Source: HXMU1420-13 sp965228545
GTDB taxonomy: Bacteria; Bacteroidota; Rhodothermia; Balneolales; Balneolaceae
DNA: 64,000 nucleotides
Assembly (NCBI GenBank): GCA_965228545.1
Contig: OZ245822.1
Coordinates: 1,488,001 to 1,552,000 of the forward strand
Direction of reading: 5' to 3'
Positions 52,292 to 61,326 of the stretch are shown here, piece after piece; within the stretch, counting starts at the first letter, position 1, and each line of letters begins with the position of its first letter. The position numbers and the translations under genes are program-made. The notes under the pieces are model-generated. The model was given only the letters and a program-made list of their open reading frames with translations. It did no database searches and was not told the DNA's origin.

Positions 52292-53356
52292 ATGAATGAC
52301 AAATATTTACAAATCGCACGGTCACAAAGTACACGCCGAAAAGTGGCTCAGTTATTCCTCATGGGATTCCGGGGATCAGACCTTTCGGAGAATTCAGAAA
52401 TTTTAAAAGAAATTGCAGAGGAGAATCCCGGCGGAGTTATCTTATTCGATCGGGATATGGTGCACAAAAAACCGGTACATAACATACAATCGCCGGAGCA
52501 GTTAAAAGCACTCACCAAGAAACTGCAAGAAACTGCCGAGTCCCCACTTTTTATAGGTATAGATCAGGAAGGTGGAATCATTCAACGGCTAAAACCTGAA
52601 TACGGATTTCCTGAAACTAAATCGCATAAGCATTTAGGTGAAGATGATGATCTTGCATACACCCAAGAACAATCTGCTTTAATTGCTGAAGTTCTCGCTG
52701 ATTCAGGAATCAACCTAAACTTTGCTCCCGTGTTAGATTTGGCCATTCAACCTAAAAGTATGATCATAGCGGGAAGAGAGCGCTCTTTTGGGCGATCCGC
52801 GGAGAAGGTAACCAAACATGCCGAAGCCTATATTCAGGGACATCAAACCAAAAACATTCTTACCTGTTGTAAGCATTTTCCGGGACATGGAAGCGCCCTA
52901 GGCGATACACACGCCGGTTTTGTGGATGTCACCGAAACCTGGCTCGAAGAAGAATTGAATCCCTACCAAACCCTCATTAAAAAAGGGATGTGCCCCATGA
53001 TAATGACAGCGCATATTTTTAATGCTAACTGGGATTCTTCTAATCCTTCTACCCTGTCGAACAAAGTTTTAACCGAGATGCTTCGTGGAAAACTGGGTTT
53101 TGAAGGAGTAGTTATATCTGACGACATGCAAATGCGAGCGATCTCAGACCATTACAGTTTGAAAGATTCTCTGAAGCTTGGGATAGATGCAGGACTTGAC
53201 ATGTTCTGTTTTGGAAATAATCTATTACCGGAACCTGTTAAGCTTTCAGATGCCATTGACGCTGTGGAGGCGCTAATAGAAGCAGGCGAAATTACCGAAG
53301 AAAGAATTGAACAATCGGTCGCAAGAATTTTCGAATTGAAAGCAACGCTTAACTGA
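52292..53356 (+). CDS. nagZ: Beta-N-acetylglucosaminidase, GH3 (NagZ-like)
   Basis: A 354-aa enzyme without signal peptide, so cytoplasmic. It carries the NagZ-type set: KHFPGHG (194-200) with the downstream DTH (205-207) as the acid/base dyad, and the nucleophile D277 in SDDMQM. GIDQEGGIIQRL (88-99) and NFAPVLDL (143-150) are conserved. The length is usual for single-domain NagZ. It should remove GlcNAc from GlcNAc-anhMurNAc or GlcNAc-MurNAc products imported by AmpG-like permeases. The next gene converges on it with 8 bp between stops. Confidence 0.92.
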   Translation: MNDKYLQIARSQSTRRKVAQLFLMGFRGSDLSENSEILKEIAEENPGGVILFDRDMVHKKPVHNIQSPEQLKALTKKLQETAESPLFIGIDQEGGIIQRLKPEYGFPETKSHKHLGEDDDLAYTQEQSALIAEVLADSGINLNFAPVLDLAIQPKSMIIAGRERSFGRSAEKVTKHAEAYIQGHQTKNILTCCKHFPGHGSALGDTHAGFVDVTETWLEEELNPYQTLIKKGMCPMIMTAHIFNANWDSSNPSTLSNKVLTEMLRGKLGFEGVVISDDMQMRAISDHYSLKDSLKLGIDAGLDMFCFGNNLLPEPVKLSDAIDAVEALIEAGEITEERIEQSVARIFELKATLN

Positions 53357-53364
53357 GCTTAGTC

Positions 53365-54210
53365 TTAGCGAGTGTGATATTCCAGGATTCCTTCAATAGG
53401 TTTTTGGATGATCACTTTTGGTGGTTGCAAGCCTCTGTCACTTAGAACTTTTGTAAGTGAATCTTGGTGTATTTTTGCGATAGAGCCAACGAAGCCAAGA
53501 TTTTTATTCCGGATCACATCGCCGAAGTACCCAAGTTGCTGATCTACAAATTCTGAAAACCCGTCAGAAACTATTTTTTTGATAAATGGATGATCAGAAT
53601 GATCGGCCAGCATTCTTGCAAAAGAAGCTACAAATCGATTAGGCGCCGGTTTTCTATACACATGATCCAAAATATCATCCAACCTCATCAAGCGCTGATT
53701 CTCAAGATCCCGTCGTAAGTCCTCCGGCATGGTTTTATAGAAATAGGCGCGCAATAAAAGTTTGCCGAAATATCCACCTGAGCCTTCATCCCCTAAAGTA
53801 AATCCTAAAGATGGAATACTATTAGTGATTTTTTCCCCATCGTACAAACAGGCATTCGAACCGGTACCTAAAATGCAAGCCACGCCGGGTTCATCTCTAA
53901 AACAAGCAAGGGCAGCTCCCATTAAATCGGAGTCCACACGAACAGATGCATTGGGAAAACATTCATTTATAGCTTTGGTTACTTTAAGTTGCTTAATTTG
54001 AGAACTGCATCCAGCTCCATAAAAAAAAATCTTATCTACTGCAGATGGAATTTTTGTAGCCACTGCTTCTTTTACAATTTCCGAAATGGTGGTACTATCT
54101 TTGAAATAAGGATTCAATCCCTCGGAATAGAACGTGTCTTTTTCTCCATCTGAAGATTGATAAATCCACTCTGTTTTGGTTGATCCGCTATCGGCAACAA
54201 GTATGCTCAT
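53365..54210 (-). CDS. BadF/BadG/BcrA/BcrD-type amino-sugar kinase (MurK/NagK-like)
   Basis: A 281-aa cytoplasmic kinase of the ASKHA fold. ILVADSGSTKTEW (phosphate 1), CILGTGSNACLYDG (phosphate 2) and GFTLGDEGSGGYFGKLLL are typical of the BadF branch, which includes N-acetylglucosamine kinase and Tannerella MurK. It should phosphorylate GlcNAc or MurNAc released by NagZ and NamZ. I use the ATG at 54210; the frame opens further to TTG 54234, but the glycine-rich motif normally starts within a few residues of the N-terminus. No murQ etherase is seen in the window. Confidence 0.87.
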   Translation of the reverse strand: MSILVADSGSTKTEWIYQSSDGEKDTFYSEGLNPYFKDSTTISEIVKEAVATKIPSAVDKIFFYGAGCSSQIKQLKVTKAINECFPNASVRVDSDLMGAALACFRDEPGVACILGTGSNACLYDGEKITNSIPSLGFTLGDEGSGGYFGKLLLRAYFYKTMPEDLRRDLENQRLMRLDDILDHVYRKPAPNRFVASFARMLADHSDHPFIKKIVSDGFSEFVDQQLGYFGDVIRNKNLGFVGSIAKIHQDSLTKVLSDRGLQPPKVIIQKPIEGILEYHTR

Positions 54211-54308
54211 GGTGCGCTTAATTAATTGTTGCAAAAATAGTTAAGTAGTGTTTCTATTGCCATACAGAACTCGTTATTTATAGCATCTTTTAAACTATTT
54301 ACTTTTCG

Positions 54309-55469
54309 ATGACAACACTAAGTGGGATTTCTTCGGGCAAACGTTTAGTCTCTTTGGATTTCTTTCGGGGAGCTACTGTAGCAGCAATGATTTTGGTAAA
54401 TAATCCGGGCTCTTGGTCGTATATGTACGGCCCATTGCAACACGCTCCATGGCATGGCTGGACCCCAACTGATTTAATTTTTCCATTTTTCTTATACATC
54501 GTTGGTGTTTCTATTGTATTGGCTTTTACCAAAGCACAAGCGAAAGGTGCAGCAACCGGCGATTTAGCCAAAAAGACGCTGATTCGAGCTGCTAAAATTT
54601 TTGGATTAGGGCTCGCACTCTCAGCTTTTCCCTACATCTCATTTAAAGCCGGATTTTCACTGCACCCCAATTTAATTGACATTCGGATTCCTGGCGTACT
54701 TCAGCGTATCGCTATTTGTTATGCAGTTGGAGCATTCCTGTTTTTATACACAAAACCTAAGACTCAGATGATTACTCTTGGTGCTCTTTTGGTTGGTTAT
54801 TGGATGGCAATGACACTCATTCCGGTTCCCGGTTACGGAGCGGGCGCCATCGATATTCCCGAGGGAAATCTTGCTGCTTATTTCGATCAACTATTTTTGA
54901 GCGGCCACACTTGGAAAGAAAATTGGGATCCTGAAGGGTTGCTGAGTACGTTTCCTGCAATTGGCAGTACGTTAATGGGAATCTGGACCGGGCGGATGCT
55001 AATGAGCAATCATGAAACAGAGTCATCACGAACGCTTCAATTTTTTATCTGGGGTTTTTTGATGATCGCCCTTGGCTACATTTGGAGCTTGGTATTTCCA
55101 ATCAACAAAAATATCTGGACCAGCTCGTATACTTTATTTACAGGTGGACAAGCAATGTGCTTTTTTGGCTTGGCTTACTGGTTTATCGATGTGAAAGAAA
55201 AGAAACGTTTTACTGATTGGGGCGTTGCTTTCGGGATTAATGCCATCACCGTATTCTTTTTAAGCGGTATAATCGGCCGATTGATGTTTCTCATCAGATT
55301 TAGCGTGAATGGTGAAGATTATACGCTCAAATCATGGTTATATGAGGAAGTATACCGCGCCATTGCTTCACCCATTAATGCATCGTTGTTGTATGCGATC
55401 ATGTGGATTTTCCTTTTTTATCTTCTTGCTCGTTGGATGAAAAAGAAGAACATAATCATCAAAGTTTAA
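54309..55469 (+). CDS. NagX/DUF5009-like membrane acyltransferase
   Basis: A 386-aa inner-membrane protein with about ten helices, of the COG4299/HGSNAT family: RLVSLDFFRGATVAAMILVN, HAPWHGWTPTDLIFPFFLYI and RIPGVLQRIAICYAVGAF. The human relative acetylates terminal glucosamine across the membrane; bacterial NagX genes belong to GlcNAc regulons. Here it may acetylate or transport glucosamine derivatives, in line with the neighbouring kinase and NagZ. It is divergent from the kinase gene. Confidence 0.87.
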   Translation: MTTLSGISSGKRLVSLDFFRGATVAAMILVNNPGSWSYMYGPLQHAPWHGWTPTDLIFPFFLYIVGVSIVLAFTKAQAKGAATGDLAKKTLIRAAKIFGLGLALSAFPYISFKAGFSLHPNLIDIRIPGVLQRIAICYAVGAFLFLYTKPKTQMITLGALLVGYWMAMTLIPVPGYGAGAIDIPEGNLAAYFDQLFLSGHTWKENWDPEGLLSTFPAIGSTLMGIWTGRMLMSNHETESSRTLQFFIWGFLMIALGYIWSLVFPINKNIWTSSYTLFTGGQAMCFFGLAYWFIDVKEKKRFTDWGVAFGINAITVFFLSGIIGRLMFLIRFSVNGEDYTLKSWLYEEVYRAIASPINASLLYAIMWIFLFYLLARWMKKKNIIIKV

Positions 55470-55517
55470 GCTACTCCGGCTAAGAAAATAACCAACAAAA
55501 GGAGTATTAAAGACTTT

Positions 55518-56543
55518 TCAGCCGGTAATTTCAGCTCGGTATAAACTATCCTGGCGGGCGTTAAATTCTTCCCGTTCAAGAATGCGCTCTTGTTCCAAAG
55601 TATCTTCCGGCTCGAGTTGATGGGTCCAGTTGTAAGTAACTGCTTTCCAGCTTTTTATATCGTTTTTGCCAAGCGTAAGCACCGTATATCCCGGTTCAAA
55701 ACCCAGCCAGTTTCCGCCCCACCACGCCGCAGAACCCGATTGACTGGTAATGTACCAAACATTATTGAACCTGAAATCTTCGCTCATGTGGGTATGGCCT
55801 TGGAGCATCGCTTTTACGCCATGTCGCTCCAGAATATTCCTAAGCTCTTTATTGTCTTTAAGTACCAAATGATTCATCGCCTTCAATTCCTGATCAGCAT
55901 TAATCTGTCCAAGATGATTAAAGGCCGCGTAATGCGATACCACAATAGTAGGCATGTCTTGATGATCACCTAAATCGTAGCGTAGCCAATCGAGCTGTTC
56001 TTGTCCTATGCGTTGTTCGTATGCAGGACCATGTTCCATCTCAATTTCATGGATGGAGTTGAGAACCACAAAATGCCAACCTTTATGATTGAATGAATAG
56101 TATGCGCTGTCCATCCCCAGAGCATTTAAAATATGCTTTTGTCCAATCCCTGGATGATCAGCCGGCACTTTACGACGGGATGAGAGTCCGAGCACATCAT
56201 GGTTTCCTAAACACGGATAATAAGGAACATTCAAGTCGCCGCTTATTTCCTTGAATAGACGAATTTGATCTTCATACTCATCCATTTCGTTGTATAAACC
56301 GTCGAACACCATATCTCCTCCCATCAACACAAAATCAACAGAAGGAGTTAATTCATTGATGGAATTAACACAAGCTTGGTAGCCTTTATGTCCTTGTCGG
56401 CGAGAGGTAACGTGAGTATCGGTAAGATGAACAATATTAAATTCATCTTCATCACTTGGTGAGCAGTTGGTGGAGAGAACTCCGCCAATACCAACGGTAC
56501 CAAGACCAAGTTTTTTAATAAAATTACGGCGGTTCGATTTCAT
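55518..56543 (-). CDS. Tat-exported metallophosphoesterase
   Basis: A 341-aa calcineurin-like phosphatase with the full metal-site set: HLTDTHV, GGDMVFDG, CLGNHD, VVSHYAAF and LQGHTHMSED. The N-terminus has a twin-arginine motif (NRRNFIKKLG) and then a Cys in a lipobox-like site (VLSTNC), so it is probably a Tat lipoprotein carried folded with its metals. It lies 3 bp after the GHL10 gene, indicating that it removes phosphate from sugars produced by that enzyme; its substrate is not established. Confidence 0.87.
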   Translation of the reverse strand: MKSNRRNFIKKLGLGTVGIGGVLSTNCSPSDEDEFNIVHLTDTHVTSRRQGHKGYQACVNSINELTPSVDFVLMGGDMVFDGLYNEMDEYEDQIRLFKEISGDLNVPYYPCLGNHDVLGLSSRRKVPADHPGIGQKHILNALGMDSAYYSFNHKGWHFVVLNSIHEIEMEHGPAYEQRIGQEQLDWLRYDLGDHQDMPTIVVSHYAAFNHLGQINADQELKAMNHLVLKDNKELRNILERHGVKAMLQGHTHMSEDFRFNNVWYITSQSGSAAWWGGNWLGFEPGYTVLTLGKNDIKSWKAVTYNWTHQLEPEDTLEQERILEREEFNARQDSLYRAEITG

Positions 56544-56546
56544 GAT

Positions 56547-58538
56547 TTACTTGATGAGCATCATTTTTCGATTTAGAGTAGTCCCCTCATATCTCAGTTG
56601 ATACACATACACACCTGTAGATAAACCGGAAGCATCAAATCGGAATGTGTGTGTACCGGCATTTAGCAAACCTTGATGAACGGTAGCTACTTGTTGCCCT
56701 AATAAGTTGTACACAATGAGAGTCGCAGCACCACTTTCGGGTAGAGTAAAACTAATTGTAGTTTCCGGGTTAAATGGATTCGGATAATTTTGATTCAACA
56801 CCATCGCTGATGGAATTTCATCTTGTTCTTCGTTGCTAACTACAACGCCCGCTTCTATCACTTCAGTTGGCTCACTTTCCACATTATTTCTACTTGCCGA
56901 GGTAACGAAGTACCAATAAGTGTGTTCTGATGGAGGTGCAGTATCCGTATATGAAGTTTGTCCGGTAATAGCAATCAGGTTTTTAGGTGAACTCATTGCA
57001 TCCGAAGCGCTCGGTTTTTCTGAGGCGTCCACACGATAGATGGCGTATTTGAGCAGCGTATCTTGATGAGCGCTTGCACTTTTTGTGATCACATCGGTAG
57101 AAGGTCGATCCCATGAAAGATGAAACTTGTTCTGTGCTTCAGTGTCTCTATCAACTAAGAATAATTCAGGCGTAGCTGGGGCAGTGGTATCCTTCCAATC
57201 CATCGTTGGTTGAAGTGCCGGATATCGGTAGAAATTCGTTTTTAGGGAATCGGCAAATCCCTTTGAACTATACGTGGTAATATTGCTGGATCGGAAAAAC
57301 ACACTTCCCGTAATCTGTTCATTACCTCGGTTATGACGTACCTGCCGGGGAATTTCGTTAGCGTTGAAGAGTGTACCTGAGAATGTACTACTACTCGCGC
57401 GATATAAACCATGTCCGGGATAAGTATGCAAACCGTTTTCTGATGCTTTTGATGCCCACCAATCGGCTAATTTCTTATAGTCCTGCCCGGTTCCGAATCG
57501 GCTAATTGCCCAATACAATTGCGGGGTTATATAATCAATGGTTTGTTCTTCGAGCCACGCAACGGCATCTCCATAAATCACACTGTAAGCGTCCATACCG
57601 CTAATTCCGGAGGGTACACCGCTTTTCCAGATTCCGAAAGGACTAATCCCAAATTTAACCCAAGGTTTTACTTGTTGGATGGAATCGTGTAAAGCTTCTA
57701 CAAAAATATCGATATTGTTTCTTCTCCAATCTCCTTTGTTATCAAACCCTCTTGGATACTGTGCAAAGGTAGAATCGTCCATTTCTTCATTATCGTTGCT
57801 TGCCATGTGATTAGGTGGGTAAGGATAGAAATAATCATCAAAGTGAATCCCATCTATATCATAGCGATTTACTACATCCATCACCACTTGCACGTTGTAA
57901 TCGATTACTTCGGGTATTCCGGGGTTCATTATGGCAATGGCATCGTTCATCACCATAAGCCACTCAGGGTGTTTGTTTGCTACATGAAGGCTATCTCTAG
58001 CCGATGTTCCTTTTGCTTTAAATTCGCCATTATCTGATTCATATCTTTGCAAAAAAGGCCCTAATCCTTCATACTCATTATTAATACTTTCGAAATTAAC
58101 TTTTTGAGTAAAATCGCCCGGAATTGAACGCATTGCTCGATATGGATTTAGCCAAGCATGTAATTCCATACCTCGTTTGTGCGCTTCTTCTATCACAAAT
58201 TCGAGTGGATCCCAATACGGATCCGGGGCTTTCCCTTCTTGCCCGGTTAAATACCTCGACCACGGCTCCAAATCGGATGCATAAAGTGCATCCCCTTCGG
58301 TTCGGATCTGAAAGAACAAGGCATTAATGCCCACTTCTTTCATATCGTCTAAGCGGTCTGTCAAACTTTGCTTTTGAAAACGAACAGGTAATTGCCCAGA
58401 AGCCGGCCAGTCTAAATTGATGACGGTTGCCATCCAAGTTGCACGAAATTCATATTTCGGTGGCTCATTATCTTGTGCAGCTAAATGAAAAGGGAGGCTT
58501 AAAAGAAGTAATAGTGCGGGTAAAAATCTGAACTGCAT
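56547..58538 (-). CDS. GHL10-family (DUF187) glycoside hydrolase with Fn3 domain and T9SS tail
   Basis: A 663-aa secreted enzyme. Signal peptide 1-21 (LAA-Q). The GHL10 barrel (about 30-400) has EFRATWMATVINLDWP, AWLNPYRAM, DIDGIHFDDYFYPYP and FGISPFGIWKSG. A fibronectin III domain lies at about 470-560 and a type A T9SS tail at about 580-663 (NYPNPFNPETTI, KMMLIK). It is closer to the classical YngK/DUF187 type than the two enzymes at 6361-9480, where the barrel motifs differ. It probably cuts wall-type glycan outside the cell, with the metallophosphatase downstream. Confidence 0.9.
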   Translation of the reverse strand: MQFRFLPALLLLLSLPFHLAAQDNEPPKYEFRATWMATVINLDWPASGQLPVRFQKQSLTDRLDDMKEVGINALFFQIRTEGDALYASDLEPWSRYLTGQEGKAPDPYWDPLEFVIEEAHKRGMELHAWLNPYRAMRSIPGDFTQKVNFESINNEYEGLGPFLQRYESDNGEFKAKGTSARDSLHVANKHPEWLMVMNDAIAIMNPGIPEVIDYNVQVVMDVVNRYDIDGIHFDDYFYPYPPNHMASNDNEEMDDSTFAQYPRGFDNKGDWRRNNIDIFVEALHDSIQQVKPWVKFGISPFGIWKSGVPSGISGMDAYSVIYGDAVAWLEEQTIDYITPQLYWAISRFGTGQDYKKLADWWASKASENGLHTYPGHGLYRASSSTFSGTLFNANEIPRQVRHNRGNEQITGSVFFRSSNITTYSSKGFADSLKTNFYRYPALQPTMDWKDTTAPATPELFLVDRDTEAQNKFHLSWDRPSTDVITKSASAHQDTLLKYAIYRVDASEKPSASDAMSSPKNLIAITGQTSYTDTAPPSEHTYWYFVTSASRNNVESEPTEVIEAGVVVSNEEQDEIPSAMVLNQNYPNPFNPETTISFTLPESGAATLIVYNLLGQQVATVHQGLLNAGTHTFRFDASGLSTGVYVYQLRYEGTTLNRKMMLIK

Positions 58539-58563
58539 AACTTTTTTGTATAACAGAGTGGAA

Positions 58564-58590
58564 TAAAAAAGGCAGCACAGAATGCTGCCT
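58564..58590 (-). terminator. Intrinsic terminator of the T9SS propeller gene
   Basis: AGGCAGCA (58570-58577) pairs perfectly with TGCTGCCT (58583-58590) around a 5-nt loop; on the minus strand it is followed by TTTTTTATT. It lies 22 bp after the stop codon at 58613. Confidence 0.92.
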
Positions 58591-58612
58591 CTTTGGTAAC
58601 CTATAACTAAAA

Positions 58613-59992
58613 TTATTTAATTAAAGTCATTTTGTTTGTCAAACGTACACCGTTTGATTGCATTACATAAATGTATACACCGGAAGAAAGATTTGAAGCA
58701 TCAAATCGTACAGTGTGCGATCCTGCATTCATACGACCATCGATGAGTGAAGCAACTTCACGTCCTGTCATGTCATATACCTTTAGGCTAACAGCGCCCG
58801 GCTCGTTGATAGAGAACTCGATGTTAGTAGAAGGGTTGAATGGGTTTGGATAGTTTTGCTCAAGCACATAACCGGCAGGAATACCACTAATGTTTTCAAC
58901 TTCGTTAGAAGAGAATACTTGATCGGTAGTGAATTTTTGAACGTCATTATCTGTATCCAAGCCGTTAAATCCAGCTACATAGGCAACAGTACCATCAGAG
59001 GAGAAGTCTAAACCACGAGGTCTAGCATTATCAAATCCACCGGCAATGTCAGCGCCTGCAGCCCATCGAATACTATCTAGAGGAGTTTCATTTGAACCAA
59101 GCTCAGCAGCATCAAATGCATACCATGTTTGTGGTTGCCATGGTTCATTTGGCACATCATTTAATGAGCCAGAACCTACCCACAAGTAACCTGTTTTTGG
59201 ATGGATATCAAAGCTTTCAACAGCCATACCTCTAAGAACAGTATCAGGAGTTGCATTAAATCCACTGAATTCATCTGGGCGAGTGTACTTTAAAACAGCT
59301 TTGCCAGTGTAGCCAGCCCACCAAATAGTATTTCCGTCAGGAGCAACTTGGAAGTCACGAGAAAAACCAGCTGAAAGTGTAACTACAGTTTCAGGGTTTT
59401 CGAGATTGGAATCGTATTTGATAATAGGTGCATCTGTAGCAGCTACATTAGAAACGTAAATGTTGTTTTCTGCATCAACAGAAGCTTCTGTAAGAGAGGA
59501 TCCATTAACAACAACCTTTGCAACTGCTTTAACGGTCTTGTAATCCACTTTTATCAGACGATCGAAAGAGGAAATAATGATATTTCCATCCATATCAGCC
59601 TCAATGCCCCGACCAGACATAGCTTCATAAGACTCACCGTTCCAGCGTCGATATAATGTATCAGCAGGAGTTGTTCCATCTGCGTATTCCACATCGATTA
59701 ATGGAGAGAATTCTGCTGGAGTTCCATCTGCATTGTATACATAAATTGCACCTGTTACTACTGTATCAGGAATACCATCAGCACCAAGATCTCTTTGGGC
59801 AATCATGGTTTCATTTGTCCAGTAGTAAGGCATAATCCAGACTCTATCTTCTCCATCCACAGCTACACCGTGATTTTCGAAGAAAACGTCTGTTCCCATT
59901 GCTTTAAATGATGTGTCTTGCTCCCATTGAGCACTTGCCATTGCCGGTATCAGCAACAAGCCCAAAAGAGCGAATAATTTATTTATTTTCAT
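58613..59992 (-). CDS. Secreted beta-propeller protein with T9SS tail
   Basis: A 459-aa exported protein. Signal peptide 1-21 (ASA-Q). Residues about 30-370 have NHL/SMP-30-like blades (GVAVDGEDRVWIMPYYW, GIEADMDGNIIISSFD, QVAPDGNTIWWAG). The T9SS tail begins at about 375 (NYPNPFNPSTNI, NKMTLIK). No catalytic residues are recognised; it probably binds a surface ligand. It has an AGGAG ribosome site and follows the IPT/TIG lipoprotein gene by 70 bp. A terminator is at 58564-58590. Confidence 0.85.
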   Translation of the reverse strand: MKINKLFALLGLLLIPAMASAQWEQDTSFKAMGTDVFFENHGVAVDGEDRVWIMPYYWTNETMIAQRDLGADGIPDTVVTGAIYVYNADGTPAEFSPLIDVEYADGTTPADTLYRRWNGESYEAMSGRGIEADMDGNIIISSFDRLIKVDYKTVKAVAKVVVNGSSLTEASVDAENNIYVSNVAATDAPIIKYDSNLENPETVVTLSAGFSRDFQVAPDGNTIWWAGYTGKAVLKYTRPDEFSGFNATPDTVLRGMAVESFDIHPKTGYLWVGSGSLNDVPNEPWQPQTWYAFDAAELGSNETPLDSIRWAAGADIAGGFDNARPRGLDFSSDGTVAYVAGFNGLDTDNDVQKFTTDQVFSSNEVENISGIPAGYVLEQNYPNPFNPSTNIEFSINEPGAVSLKVYDMTGREVASLIDGRMNAGSHTVRFDASNLSSGVYIYVMQSNGVRLTNKMTLIK

Positions 59993-60062
59993 ATTTAATT
60001 CTCCTAGTATCAGTGTATCGATAGATTATTGATTTAATTATAGTTTATAGGTTAGGGTTCAT

Positions 60063-61313
60063 TTAAAATCCGAATATACCTGATCGGGTTCGATCATACA
60101 TATCCAGAAAATTAATGCTCGTTTCTTCGCCTCGAATTGCAACAACGGCGAATTTATCATCGCGCCATGTAATACTGTAGGCGCCGTCGGTAATCATTTC
60201 GTTATGTAACTGTTCATGCCTGCCATTTGGGTACACTTTTACAATACTTGGTTTACTTACATTGTCGATTTCAGGACCTGTAGCTATTAATAGTTCTCCA
60301 TTGGAAGCTAATATCATAGAAGAAACAATGCCTTTGTAGTGGCTACCGAAATCAAAATAGAGCTCTCCTGCTCCAATATTTCCTGATCCATCGATAGTAA
60401 ATTTCCACACGCTTTGTGTGCTGTCAATTTCTCCGCCAACATACAATTCATTATTGTTACTGTAAAATGCTACAGCCGACAAATTACCATCGAATGGAAA
60501 TTTGGTTTCTGCTCGGGTCGTCGCATTAAAACGATGAATTTGATCACTATCACGACCTACTACCCAAAGGTATCCGTTATTATCAAAAACCATATCACGG
60601 ATTTTAAAACTTGAGGAAGACGATGCCGCCCAAACTCCTTCTCGAGCTCCGTCGCCGAAAGTTTTTCTAAATATTGCTCTCAAGCTTTGTTGCGTCATAA
60701 ATAGTTCGTCATTAGGACCAACTAACATAGATGAATAGGCTTGGAACCTTAAATCTGATCCTCCAGTGCCTCCGGTATATTCAGCTGCATCTTTTGTAAC
60801 CACGCCATCAGGAGTAATTTTTACATATTGAGTTACATTATTAGTAGTAACAACCGTGTATATGTTATTTTGGCTATCTACTGCAAGTGCTGAGGTGGGT
60901 TCATCGTCCACAGTTAAACCCGGATAAATACCAAATGCATCGAATAAGGTGTACTGATAAGGATCGCTGAAAAATTCTTGTCCTCTTAACGCTACACGTA
61001 CATCCAAATTTTCGCCATGTCGAACACCGGGGCGAACAATGAGTTCAGTTTTGGAAATACTTAACAAAGTACCGGGTGCCCCACCAAAATCAATGATTAG
61101 GCTATCGAGATCGTTTGAGAAATTTGTTCCGGTTACAATTACTGAATCTACTCCGGCAAGGTAGCCACCAGCAGGACTAATATTAGTAATTACAGGTTTT
61201 GGTGCTGTTGATTCATATTCAGGGTCGTATACACTAAACCCATCTTTACATGAATAACCACCCGCAACAATTGCAATAACAAGGAGGGTAATAACTGATT
61301 TTTTGAACTTCAT
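60063..61313 (-). CDS. IPT/TIG-domain lipoprotein with NHL-type propeller
   Basis: A 416-aa lipoprotein (GGYSC, lipidated Cys22). Residues about 40-120 form an IPT/TIG domain (PVITNISPAGGYLAGVDSVIVTG), and the rest is an NHL-type propeller (ALAVDSQNNIYTVVTTNN, DMVFDNNGYLWVVGRD, SSMILASNGELLIATG). Lipoproteins of this build sit in Bacteroidota polysaccharide loci beside SusC/SusD and bind glycan on the cell surface. Here the neighbour is a PorV-like protein and a giant exoprotein rather than SusD. It starts 13 bp downstream of the PorV-like gene. Confidence 0.87.
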   Translation of the reverse strand: MKFKKSVITLLVIAIVAGGYSCKDGFSVYDPEYESTAPKPVITNISPAGGYLAGVDSVIVTGTNFSNDLDSLIIDFGGAPGTLLSISKTELIVRPGVRHGENLDVRVALRGQEFFSDPYQYTLFDAFGIYPGLTVDDEPTSALAVDSQNNIYTVVTTNNVTQYVKITPDGVVTKDAAEYTGGTGGSDLRFQAYSSMLVGPNDELFMTQQSLRAIFRKTFGDGAREGVWAASSSSSFKIRDMVFDNNGYLWVVGRDSDQIHRFNATTRAETKFPFDGNLSAVAFYSNNNELYVGGEIDSTQSVWKFTIDGSGNIGAGELYFDFGSHYKGIVSSMILASNGELLIATGPEIDNVSKPSIVKVYPNGRHEQLHNEMITDGAYSITWRDDKFAVVAIRGEETSINFLDMYDRTRSGIFGF

Positions 61314-61326
61314 TATCTAATACCTG

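Noticed and set aside
55475..55525. Terminator between NagX-like and metallophosphatase genes
   Set aside because: CCGGCT and AGCCGG arms exist but are about 35 nt apart and have no T-run directly after them.
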